64,000 nucleotides of DNA from Phoronis australis (taxonomy: Eukaryota; Phoronida; Phoronidae). Each line of letters starts with the position of its first letter. The stretch's first letter is position 1. The DNA is taken from the NCBI GenBank assembly GCA_002633005.1, contig NMRA01000152.1, forward strand, positions 422,833 to 486,832, written 5' to 3'. Position numbers and translations under genes: made by a program. Under the pieces are notes generated by a model that worked only from the letters and a program-made list of their open reading frames with translations, was not told the DNA's origin and did not search any database. Positions 39,179 through 52,300 of this stretch are shown piece by piece.

Positions 39179-40017
39179 CGCATAGTTGAACAATGTTGTT
39201 GACATGGGACCAATATGTTAGATTCAACACTATTAAAGACAAGCTTCACAGAATAGATTAGGTTTAACACTTCCGTTGCATGGCATTTTTACAGAGAATA
39301 TGTCTGCACATCATCGTCAGATTTATAATACATTTTTGGCCATCATATGCTACATAAAAGTGACCAATAATTTCTCTTGTAAACCACTCTTGCTTCATAA
39401 TGCTGAACTTTTACAAGCCAGTCAGATGGGTGATAGGACAGACCAACTTTTAGTCTCGTGCATTTTCATAAATAATATCATTCGCTCTAGAAAAGATCAG
39501 TGAAATGTGGAACACTATTTTTTTCATCTCAATTTCAAGTGCACATATATGTAATAGCATATATAGCATAGTTTTACACCAGAACATACTTCTGACAAAA
39601 ATAATTGACTGAACAAATAAACAACTTGGCATGATCAAACTGTGAAATCCACAACATTTCTCTTGACTGGCAAGATTGTACATTCAAATCCATCACATTG
39701 GCAGACGACCCGAATGAAAAGCTACTCTAAATTACCATAAAGTACTAATCTCACAATGCTTATCTTCTCAGTCAATGTTTTAAAGCTGTTCCACCTCTGC
39801 TATAACTGCACGACAGGCGAAGATGTGAATTACTCAAATCTGCCACATTTGCAACAGCCTGTTTGGCTTGTACAGTTTTCTTTTAATCTTTTTCTTAAGG
39901 CTTGCAAAACTCAACTTAAGCTGTTCGTCTCTGGCAACACCACGACCTAGGATGCATATAAATCTGACATGTTTGCGACTTAACAAAACATCGTAATGCA
40001 TTGACGAACTAGTGAAA

Positions 40018-40397
40018 CTACTCGAATATGCCAGTAGAGGGTTTCTTCTTGCTCTTTCTCTTAAAGCTACCTGACCTGAGCTTAGGCTGTGCGTGATTGG
40101 CTGAGCCATGACGTATGCGGGCTCCATTGGCCGCCAGCTGGAGTTCCATGGTTTCCTTGTCAGTTGGTGACTGAGCACTGCTCACACTAAGACTGGACAT
40201 TGAACTGGACATGGTCAGATGAGAACTAATTCCCAGGGAGCTAGGGTAGGGATTTTGCACATCCAAGTCATCGCCTGGAAGACAAGTCTCAACCATCGCC
40301 TCCAGACAGTTGACAAACAGCTCGGCGTTGTCGTTGGACACTCCAGGATTCTTGGTGAACGGTCCAGCAAAACGCCACAGCCCGCCGAATCCAATTG
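40018..40397 (-). CDS. NF1: NF1 exon X18 (last coding exon, stop codon)
   Basis: The 380-nt terminal exon is entered at TTCTTCAG. It encodes [17 protein letters not shown], then a Ser-rich stretch with [21 protein letters not shown], and the end [17 protein letters not shown] before TAG. Human neurofibromin has [21 protein letters not shown] and GSFKRNSIKK at the same places. The tail is several residues longer and more basic than the human one. The conserved serine before FKR is a reported phosphorylation site in human (established knowledge, from memory). Confidence 0.97.
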
Positions 40398-43300
40398 CTG
40401 AAGAAAATGAAAATGGGTGATGTACAGCAATGTAAATCCCAGTATCAGAGGCAACACTGCCATCTTTTTAAATTAAATTCCAGTAAATTGTAAATTCCGT
40501 AAAAAATGAACCTGTATTTATTTTTAAGAAGAAGAAGAGAATGTTCAAGTTCTGCACACATACAGAGTTACTTGACCAATATGCGATCGCTTCTCTGTGA
40601 GAATTCTTAACAATTGCTTACACCTTTATTACTTTTATTTGACAGCACAACATTACCAGTTGATGCTCTTAAAATCTTGTTTTGGTGTTTGAGAATATTT
40701 TCAACTTAAAAATAAAGCAAAAATGATTTGTTGGGAAGTAAATCAAACGTTAGAGCAATTTCGCAAAAACACTGAAAACTGTGTTTAGTTATCCCCCAGG
40801 GGACGAGACACAAAATGGTCCATTGGATAAGTTGACCAAATACAATAGGGATTTGTCAAGGTGAAAGTTGTTTGTCAGAGGATAATCGTCAGAGTAAATT
40901 GGAAGTATTTTAACCAGATGCGATTTGTGAAATGGGATTTGGCACTACACAACATTAAAACAACCAAAAACACAAAACAAAGTTACAGGCCTGGGGGAAT
41001 TCAAAACCAGTGGCTTACAAAAACCAATTTCCATGTTTTGACAAGTATCCACATCGCCGACATCTTTGAACCTTCCTGCATTCCATCAGAAACAGAAATT
41101 TAATTCTCCAAAATGAAAACTAAGAAACACTGGATTTTCACTGAACATGATCTATAGAGGTTCAGCTGGAGGATGAAATGGTGATTGACAAGCACTTGAC
41201 AGGCCAGCAACCCAGCATTTTGTGAGACACCTGAATTTTTAACAAGTCAAGTCCGTGAGCAGGTAATACCTCTCCAAGGCTTTGATGACCAAGAACAATT
41301 TTGTCAGTGAATTTCTGTCACCCGTGACTATGGAAGTCTATGACCATTGACAATAGAATGACTTAATATTTGCTTGATCAATAACAATACCTCTATTGCT
41401 GTATATGCACCAAATTGTAGTCAAGCATTTTCAAGCAGTGTTACAAACTCAAGGTTCATCTCATTAAAGGTTGCAAACTCGGAAATACCTAAGATCATTG
41501 TATCTCACTTTCTTAGCACATGGTTCATTAAAATACTTTAAGAAGATGGTGATTTAATGAGAGTATAAACTAGTCAAATTTACATTTACTTAGTGTTTCC
41601 ACAAAAAGAGTTGCTCCCACTATTACATACCTGCAACCATCTCATATATGACTAGGAGTACAACCTTAAATAAAATGGACCTTAAAATATTACAGCTTCA
41701 ATTAAAAAGCAAAACTCTGCAACTCTAACACTGTATCTGGGTTTCAAAGCAGCCACTGATACATGAAAGTCAGGGTGGGGAAAGATGTATTTGAAAATAC
41801 ATTTTGAGCTGAGAAATGACGCATTTGGACAAGCGATACACTCAGTTAAAGCACAGAGCTGGCTAACACACTAATACTAGGGGGCGCTACATTCAGATAT
41901 CAGTTGTGTGAAAAAATGTGCATCGTGCGAGGCAGGGGAACAGAGTCAATCTTGAGGTGGATTAGTTTGCTTTTAACTAGTTACGCAATGTAAGAATGAA
42001 CTAAGAGAGACGATGAGTGCACTTTCAGTCAGTTAAAATATTAGAGAAACAGTAACTCTAACACTGTGCTCTCTAACAACTCCGAATTCCCTCTCTATTT
42101 CTAAAACTAACTAAACCAACCCCAATCATTAGAAGTATTCTGCAACCATTCACGCAAGTTAACCACTTGAATTTTCATTGAGAAAATGATAGCTTTAGGA
42201 AGCAAATTATTCTCATTTTACTCAAAGTGAAAAATTAATAGCACTTTACAAATAGAGTGTTTACCATGTATCGGTTACATTAATTAATTTTTTAACATTA
42301 TTTCAAACAAAAAGCAAAATGGGAACTAGTAAGACATAATTTCGGTATTTTGTAATTATGGCAGCAATTAAAGCACCTTTATTTTGGAAATCATAGTTCA
42401 TGAGCAGCAACAGAGTAGCTTAAAACAAAATTGGTGTCAACATGTTCAAATTAACATATTAACAAAATACATGATCTCTAAAAATGGAACCGGCTGAATT
42501 CAGATGAATAACAAAATATGTGTTAGTTCAATGCAACAAAAACCAAACGTGCTTAACAGAATGGTCTGAATTGAAAAACAAGAAGAGTGCGCAATAAAGT
42601 TAACATGAGACTACATAGTCAAGTGACAGGAGAATGCCTGATGACGTCACAGCAGAAGTGGTGGCTGTAAGTGTGAAGCGAAACTTAAACAGAAAAAACG
42701 GAAACACTTGCATTTTGGATATCTTCAACACTGTCTAGAGCATGCAGTAATTCAAGGGGACACATCTCTCCATGTGCACTCAATAGTGGACGACATACTG
42801 TCAACAAGAACTTGGAAAAGACAACAAGAGAATATAAGTGATAAGTCAGTGACTGAAATCTCACTGAGTTCAACAGAAAGTATAAAGCTTCACTTGACAA
42901 TTACAAACTAAAAGAGAAAAAATATTACAATTATGGCGAAATCTAATATCAAACAATAGATCGAGTAATATTGATTATCGTAATTGTAAGATTTCACTAC
43001 CGCTGGCAGTATGTTGGTTTTCATAACATAAGACTGAACAGCATTGAACGGATATCAAAAGCCCATAGGAATGTCAATCAGTTCCCATGTGTGCAACTTA
43101 GAGGTCTTCAAATGCAACAGCGGATTTACATTGTCCAAAAAACCAATATTGACAAACACATGCAGTGGTGACTGCTAGCTTTAGTGCGCTCAGGAACAAG
43201 GGCAACCTAGTGGGGGTCACTCAACAATCTAAGCCCCAGCATCAGGCTATGGTGTACTTGCAGCACATCAAAACATAACAATATCAACTGGAATATGCAG

Positions 43301-46300
43301 ATTACAACAGGTTTACAACACAAGGCTCAGCTGGGAAAATCTACTTGTCTTCGGCCATGACATTCACATTGAGCAATTCAGTAAAAGTTGCCCTCGGCCA
43401 ACCAATAGCAACTGTTTTAACAGTTAAAAAAACTTCGATCTCCACCAGAGGTATCGAACAATACAAACCTCTCCCCTACTGAAAACAGCAAAACATTTCT
43501 CAGGTTCTTATGCAATATGTTTTGCATGGGGTTTTTGAACATATCAATTTGTAGTTCTTGGGCCATAACGCCTTGACGATGGTTGTGGTAACTGCCACCA
43601 TGTGATATGATTGCCGTTTGTTTTAAGGCCATGATTGGCGGTTGACAAGAAGTCCATCCTCCAAGCCATGTTCTCCAAAGGCATGCAAAAACCTTCACCA
43701 ACAAGCAACTAGTAAAAAGCTTAAGCTGGATATTATGTAAAGCCATGATCTTGTGAAATGATCTTGTGCAATGATCTTGTGAAATGATCTTGTCAAAATT
43801 AAATAACACAGTTCACTGCTTGTTTTTGTACCAAATAATTACAGTAAGAAGTTTTGTACAAGGTTGGTGTTTAAAATTCGTTTGATATTCCTGTTTAAAA
43901 AAGGTTGAGCATTAATTTTTTAAATCGGGAAGACTTGAAGCCCAAAACTGAGACGAACGCTTTCTGTTTATTTCCATTCTATATGTAGTTGTATGTTCCT
44001 CTTACTACCGCTCTCGATTTAATATTTGTGTAATACTCAAAATGTTGGTTATTTTAGAGTTTTTGAGCTAAAAACTAATGCGCCAAGAAATACCATTAGG
44101 TAATAATTCACTAACAGTAGTGAAAGTGAAAGACCTTCAAACTTTGAAATTCTTCAATAACTGTTTCTTGCAAAAGTCCGGATGTTTATTACCAGGCCAG
44201 GCATCAACAGTAACCACCAAAATCCATCTTACAACCCCATAATCGAACCTTTGCGAGATGAGTAGATTTTTGCGTCATTTGCATTGACATCGTGGAGAGG
44301 CCGCAATGTTGGATTGTGGGAGAAAACTGTGACTTGGCAGGGTCAAGTATTATGGAACGCACTCCAAGTTATTGCCATGACATCAATGGAAGTAGGGCAA
44401 AAAGATAACATTAAAGATGCTACATCTCATTAAAACCATGAAAATTTAAATTTGTACCAAGTGCCACCCAGTGACTTCCTGAAGAACTGTGTGTACAAGT
44501 ATAAAGAGGAAGACATTTTGTAAACATGTGTGCATCCAGCCTGAAAAATTGGGGTGCTCCAATTTTTGAGAATGTGGACATTTTACTACGCTTCACAGGG
44601 TACGATCAGAGCTATGAATTGTTCATTCGGCAAATTTTGCTATTTCCCGTCTGTTTAGAGAACTTTTGTCTCATTTTCTACTTTTTTCAAAATTTTTGTT
44701 TCTCTGAGGCACGCCTTTTTCCCCACTTTGCCAAATGGGCTCATTTGAGCCCCCATGGGTGTGCGCACGGTAAATAAACTGCGGTTTGAAAGAAAACACC
44801 ACAACTGATACATGTAAAAACAACTGTAAACCTGTAAAAAAACCCTAGTAATTCCAAATATTATGCTATCCTTATTTGATAGCGAAATAAACAGCTAATA
44901 AAAACTGTGCCTTGTTTCATTAAGGTAACGATGAAATATTACCATACTTGTTTACATAAAAATTCTCTCAAAAAACGAGACTTTAGCGAGATTGTAACTG
45001 GTTCTCGGATGGTTTCTGGAACACTGGAGGACCCTGGATTGTTTGTAAATTTAGAACTTCATTTGCAAATTCACAGTTTAATGAGGCTATGCATCTTTAA
45101 CAGGAGACATAAGTCGAATATTTACAACTGGCATACAAAGTCAACGACTTCTCTCGTTTTGATTGATGAAGCAATGTTAGGACTGAAATTTCAAGCACTA
45201 TGCATAAAATAATCCCTTAGTCATAAAAGCCGTAATAAATAGTAGTGGTAGAGGAAAGTACTGTACTTATATAGTGGTAGTAGGTAGTTGTAGTAATGAT
45301 AGTCATAGTCAAAGTAGTGATAGACAATAGCATTGTAATCATTATTGTAAGAGCAACAGTCACTGTAGTCAACGAATGTTGCAATAGTGGTAGATGTTAT
45401 AGCAGCAGGCAAGTATTTATGTATCCTCTCATAAAACCTGTTCCGTGGACAAGAAGAATTGATTTGCAATAGGATTTAGTCCATAAATTTAACTGAAAAG
45501 AAATATAAGAAATAATATTGTCTATAAATGTTATTTTTTAATTAATGTAAAGAGTGAGCTCCAAGTTGATTCAGCACAAATTGAAAGTGCAAAAGAAACA
45601 CAAGCTTTTGCTCTACTTTATGTGACCAGAGGGCGCTGCTTTAACAAAAACAGATATACAGCTGAATAGTGTCCGCCATGTGGTGGTGCACAACTTACTC
45701 TGAAGGTAAGACAGTTGCTGCTGGGAAGCGTCCTCACAGGCTATCATGTTTTGTATGATACTTTGCACTGCGTTAAGGATGGCCTGGTCATGACATAGCT
45801 GGAGAACACTGTTGATCTTAGAATCCAGAAGGCTGTGACTGGAACATAGAATGAGATTAGCATACATGAGTTGAACAGATTATGAAGTTATAGACTCAAT
45901 ACTTCGGAAACAATAATCCTCCACACTGACCATTCATACCTTCATATTGATTGCTGCAATTGTGAAGCAATTTTACTTCATTTTAAAAACGTGAGTGTGA
46001 AGTAATGCAGGTCTCATCGTGATTCGATCCCGAAATCTTCAAGCTCGCAAGCCACGACGTTACCACTTTGCAAGAATTCGAAAATCTTTAATCCGTTTCA
46101 TGTCATCCGGATTTTGACATCACAGTAATCTTGTTTTTAAGTAACTGTAAAACGTAAATCACCAGGTGAATGCAAACTTGCATCAAGGCATTGCACTTCT
46201 CACCATCACATTGTTGTACAAAAGGAAGGTGGTCTCAAAGGCTGCACAATACGCATCCCTTGCGCAAACCTTAGTGCGTGTACTTTGAGCATGCTAACAA

Positions 46301-49300
46301 ACATGATCGCACTGATTTTAACCAAATGACGTTTGTGGATTGTTTTGCATTAAAAACGACCTTTGTATTACCCCAAAACACGACATCTTTCCCAAAATAT
46401 AATCAATTATTCCTTCGTCTATTCCGAGCATCTCCTAGAAGTCATTTCAAAATCTTTCCACAATGTTTTGTCAGTATAAAACTGGTACATATTTCCAAAA
46501 TGACGTCTATTACACAAAAATCCATGTCAGTTCTTGGTCACATGGTCAGTAGAAAATTAAATAGCAAAAACGAGACGTTGTACTTCATATCACAATATTT
46601 TGATATTACTCAATATAATCACCACGCATGTATAACATAGTCAGTACTCAGATGCAAAACAAAGGATAGACAAATCCATAATCCATTGATTCACATTACA
46701 GTACAGAATACATTCAACCTCTACCACAGCCCCAGTTTGAATGCCCCAATGTTCCTGTTTAGTGACCTCTCTACATGATATTGCCAGATAAGGAGTGCCT
46801 CACAACCTAATACGAGTATTGTCCTGTTAAGGATTTTCACAGTCCAGAAGGCTTTTTCACGGCCAGTGACAATAGAGTGAGTCAACAAAGTGCTATTAAT
46901 TGTCATCCTTATTATGCTCAATCTGCTGTTATTGAATTCTGGTAGCCAGGCTGAAACAAAACTCCTCACAATTTTCACAACTTGGACATGGTAGACTACA
47001 TTTTATTCCGACCTGTTTTTAATTTGCATCTGTGTACTGATTATATTATATATGCCTGATTACGATATTGAGAAATACCGAAACGTCCATAGGATGCACA
47101 GCATTTTGCTTTTGCTATTAGTGTCTGTTAGTCCACATCTGAAAACAAGGTTTCACTTAGACAGTCATACAAGTGAAATGCCACCATCTAATCGCGGTGA
47201 TACTCACATGACAGGAAAGACACGTGGGAAGACCACAGAGGCTTCAGCAAGGTACTCGTATAGAATCCTCGTCTGATTCTCATCTGTAGTATTTCTGACT
47301 AGAGTGGCCTGAAATGGGCAAAAAGAATGGTATTAAAAACTGTCAAGATACATTCAACTTTACACAGTGCATTGAAGTCTACATTCATGTCACTGAACTT
47401 GGGAAAACTGACAGCACTAGGGATGAAACGGCAGCGCTTGAGACCAGACTCTGTGTATAAAACAACATACCATGATAAGCCAAGGTGCAGAACCTGACCT
47501 CAAGCAATTAGGAAATCCCTAATTCTTCGTGAGCCAAGAAATCAGCTCTAATCCGCGTATGTATCAAGTTGACACCATTATGACCTGAATCATTCGTTTG
47601 ACATAAGGCAGTTTATAGCTAAAGCAGACTGATACAAGTGCTGCCATCATGTGTTCCAATATAAAAGTGCTACATACCAAGACAGTTAACAGTAAAGCCT
47701 GAGTAGGGTAATCTGTTAACACCTCCGGGTCAAGTAATATACTGTTCTCATTAGACACAGATCCTCGTGTGCTACGCTCCTTGGGAACTTCTGAGATTTC
47801 AACCTGTAGGTAAATGAAGCAAAACCTTGACAGTGTCATCCCGAAATCACACAGTCACACCTCAAACTTTGGCTATTTACAACATTATTGTGTAAATGCC
47901 AAACTTTTGTGTTCAGTTACGTTTTACCATACAGACAACATTAAGCATGATGTAAATATTCACTACTGATTCCAGCAACACAAACACCCACAATTTTTCT
48001 ATTTAAGTATCTTTCCTCCTCCCACCTTGATTATACCTAGAAAAAGCCTAAGCACTCACTTAGACAGCAATAACATTCATTACATAATCAATGCACACAT
48101 TTTACGGGAGTACAAGGTATAATGCGACGTCACATGCACCGTCCTAGCTATGATGATCGCAGGCGTGTTAATGCGAATGCGATGCCACATTTTTATCAGA
48201 GTGACATGCTACACTTGACATCACGTTGACCAATTTTTACATTAAGACATAATGACCACTTCAAGAACCGCATTAAAAAACTGTGTTCAAGTTTAAACCA
48301 AAGTTAAACCATCTTTAGCATACGGGCAAATGACCGAACCTAAAAATGAGCCCTAGAGCTCAAACTCCAGGCTGTGCCTTGTCACTGACCCCCATCAAAG
48401 CAGTCATCAGGCCTTACCTTAGGCATCTGTAAGTCCTTCTGGCCCTTGGGGGTGGGCATGGAGCTGCTCCTTTGCGTCCTAAATGGCGGTCGACCCGGTG
48501 CCCCCGGCTCAAGGTCTAGACTCCTCCATGTCTTAGGGTTGCCAGGCTACACAGATAAGTTGGGTAGATTAGTGCTGGAGCAATGAACCATTGTCAGACT
48601 CTCATAAAAACTGCAGGAAATTTTAAGGCAACGAGATGAACAAAATTGCTATTTAAGCAAGACACTATGTGGAAATAATAGACAAGTCTATCTACTATTT
48701 GCGGTCTGTCAGAAATACTAAGATGGTTACCACATAGGATATCTAAAACCTCTTGGATACATTGTCTCAAAGCTCACTGTCACGAGATTTAAGTAGTTCA
48801 GTGCAGTCAGACAAAACTAATCAATAACATTATAGCCAATTTTTCAACTCTTCAATTAAAATAATTATCAAAATTTTCAAAAACAGCTGATTTCCATGCA
48901 GACTTACTATAAGATTTACATTAAAAGGGAAAATGCTGGAATTTTGGATGTTTTGGCAAATGCTAGGGCCTAACAGCCTGAAGACTCATTGCATAATCAA
49001 AAATCATTTTGAGGAACAATCAACCAGCTGAAAAGCGATTTATGATACCAGAACAAATAATTTCCGATGTCAAAACAAATCACCACTCTTCTTTGGGTCT
49101 GCGTCTTGTAAAATCTTTTTGTTCGACAGTTAGCGTGTGGTTTTTTGATAGTAAAAGTTTTGTAATTCCTAGAGTTCCTAGACTACTTTTTTGTCATTAA
49201 TCCCAATCAGGCTACAAATGGCTTCAATCAGCGCACCTCACAAGTATAACTCTAAAATCGAAACACGAGTGTCACTGACACATCATACTGACTATTTTGG

Positions 49301-52300
49301 TTTTGAGTTTTGTTGCAGAATTTCACTCTATTTTGCCTGATCATTGTGTTTAAGGGATATTTGAGGTTAAAGACTCCTGTTGGCACTACGTCTGTGACCG
49401 GGGCATGCTAGTTCGATATGGAAAACATATCACAGACCAGTTTTTTGAGAAATAAGACATTACAAAGAGCAAGGCTGCTGAAAGTCTACATTCATTTGCT
49501 GTATTGTCACAAAAAGAGTGGAAAGCAATTCTACCCCTCGAGCCACGAGCACTCACAGCAGGGTTTCAATCTCTGAGTCCGTGACTCAAACATGGCGATT
49601 ATAAACTAAAGCCACTTGTCACCGGATGGATTCCAATAAAAGTTGGAAAAAAATAGTCCAAAGTTCCTCAGAATTATCAACTAAACTTTCACGAACAAGA
49701 ACCGTCGCTTAAGTTGTGTAAATTAAGGCGATACAAACAATGAGTTTACAATGGTCACACACTGTAAGGAACAGCCATAAATAATCGTGATTTCAACTTT
49801 CGGTCTGGATTCGATTGTTAGTAACATATCTTGTTATCTAATAATGACTTTAGGCTCCCAACATTTGGCTGAGCAAACAAGCCAATTACACATCCAGCTA
49901 TTGGTAACTTAGTTTCGCATACACTTCTAGCAAAGGTTGAAGTGGGAAGCATGTATTCGTGGTCGCTGTTAAACTACACATGTCATGCAATGCAAAGCAT
50001 TAATATGAGCCCACTTAGTGCTTAAGACACAGCAAAGCTACAATGGTTACTCGTTATTTCAAGCATAGCCGCTAGAGGGAGCAACAGCGGTAGAAAGGAA
50101 CTGCCACTAGGTGTTGCTTCAAAACACGGCAAGAGCCACTATGGGTTGCAACATTACAGAGAGCAATTATTATACAAAAACAGTTAGGTGTCGTCCTTTC
50201 CTCTATGCAAACATAGGTGGTAAGTTTGAAATTCATGAAAAATATTTAAGAGGTTTGATGTCACTAAAATTGTCACTGGGGAAAGCCACGGCAGACAACG
50301 AGCAGGCAATGTCCTTATTTGGAACAAGTGTGCCTGATTTCAGATCCACCAGTGATATCAATTGAAATTGATCATGAAACTCAAATTCAATTGCGGCAGA
50401 CGAAAAAAAAAATTGTCACAAGAGAGCATAGTAGCAGCTGGATCTGGTCTCCTGAACAAGTGAGTACCAGACGAATACACGATTCCTCAAGGTCAGCAGA
50501 CGTCAGACAATCTGAAGTCGGTTGATGACAGTATACGCCCACTTTGGACTCCTCAAGGTGTTTAAAACATACGTCAGCAGACGTTAGACAATCTGGAGTC
50601 GGTTGATGAGGGTATACGCCCACTTTGTTCGTGTGGGTACATAAACTGAGCAACAAAATTCACCTAGAATGACTAATAGAACCCATGGGCTGATTTGACA
50701 AGACAAGAACATCGAACCAAATGTACTTTTCAGGGTGTTAAAATCAAATCTTTCTTTGAGAGATTGCGTCACATTTCTCAAAATCGTAAGAGTAAACCTT
50801 ATTTAGCATGAGCCCTGAACTAGTTGTAATCAAGTCTAAAAAGAAGACTTCAAAAGACTCGATAATTAGGATATTCTTCCATGTAAAATAGCCCAGGTCA
50901 TGCAAACCAAAGCAGAACAGAATTGTCATCAAGCATCAAAAATAAGCATTAATCTAAATCTACCTGTGGACTAAGGCATTTGGATTTGGCAATGGGAGGG
51001 GAGGTGGGATAACTTGCCGTTTCCGGCCCCTCATAACTCTTTTGCCGACGCGCCAACGGCACTGACATCTGACTGCAGGGTGATATGCTAGGTGAGCTGG
51101 CACTACCGGCCGGATGACCGAGGGTTGCGGGATGATGATGATACGCGTTCGTTGATGCGACCATTGGAAGCAGGTCACAGTTGATGCTGTCTGTTGACGG
51201 GGATTCGCTCAACATCTGTTGACTGCTCAGACGGTGGCACAGGTGGCAGCGGCTCCGCACCTCTTCGGACACAGACACTAGCGCTGAGTGGTGAATAAAA
51301 GAACTAATTAGAGAGCAATATATTGTCTGGGATCAAGAACCATTTTTAATTGATGTGATAAAAACACGACGAGGCCAATATGTGATATGTGATCCACTTA
51401 ACAAATGGAGTTAAGCACACAAACTAGCAAGGTTTTTGTGGTTTTAAATTTAAAACGGGTTCACTTCAATATGTTAAACAAAAAAGGTTCGTAGAGCACG
51501 ACACAGTTTTTACTGCCACCTACCAGCCAGATATGGAACACTCTGGGGAGTCACCTCAAACTTGTCGCGTTTGGTTGTCTTGACGACAATCGTCAACAAC
51601 ATGTTCAGCACTCGGATTGTTCGAGACACGGTTGTGGGTTCAGGATGTCTGAAACCTAAAATAGGGAGAATAGTGCCAATGAATAATATTTACTGTTCAG
51701 TAGTTTTACCACAAACATTCAAACTTCACATCGGATTGAGTACACTAATGACTTCAACAGTTGCGCCTGGTCTATCGGTTGAGACATCTGACAAGTCTAT
51801 AAGCTGTAAGCCATAATTGAGAACCAATCAGATGTCTAAGCCGATTGACACGTCGCGAAGACAATAAAGTGCAGTCATCGACAGAGATACATCAAAATGT
51901 ATGTATTTCCTAATCTGAATTAAATGTTTTCAACGGTTACGTCAGACACGTCTTTCAAAAGACTAGTTTTGCTTTTCTGTTCAATTACTGACAGTGAAAT
52001 GACAAATGTTCTCCTTATAATACAATAACACATGAAAATTTAACTAGACACCTTTGTTACAGATCACCCAACAACCTGAAACCCAGGTAAGCAACATGGA
52101 AATCGACCGTTAGATACCTTTCAACAGATGGCCCACCATGGCAAAGTTGAAGTTGTTCTTAAAGCTCAAACCCATAGAATGGTCAAGTTGCTTGAAGTGC
52201 CACTCTAGAGGTTCACGAGTCTCCATCATCGTCTTCTCAATACTCTGACAAAACAAAGAATGTTCATGTCTGGATATTTGTGATGCGAATTAAGAACAAA

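Larger units (their letters stand above)
35963..40017 (-). other. NF1: Probable NF1 3' UTR (about 4.1 kb)
   Basis: This non-coding sequence follows the NF1 stop codon. If the poly(A) signal at 35963-35968 is used, the 3' UTR is about 4.1 kb, similar in scale to the long human NF1 3' UTR. It includes two inverted repeats (38348-38427 and 39054-39178). Its extent is inferred; an alternative AATAAA on the minus strand at 36675-36680 would give 3.3 kb. Confidence 0.4.
40398..45698 (-). other. NF1 intron X17-X18, 5.3 kb
   Basis: AT-rich intron. It contains a 13-bp tandem repeat (43745-43795) and a degenerate TAG-rich triplet tract (45232-45376). A 130-codon minus-strand ORF at 43417-43809 has no recognisable motif and was not called. 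Confidence 0.85.

Noticed and set aside
43417-43809. 130-codon minus-strand ORF in the NF1 X17-X18 intron
   Set aside because: No recognisable motif, includes a 13-bp tandem repeat near its start, and lacks transcript or splice support. A chance ORF or repeat remnant is more likely.
46005-46072. A functional tRNA gene
   Set aside because: Only the two promoter boxes are visible; there is no acceptor-stem pairing or clear anticodon arm.
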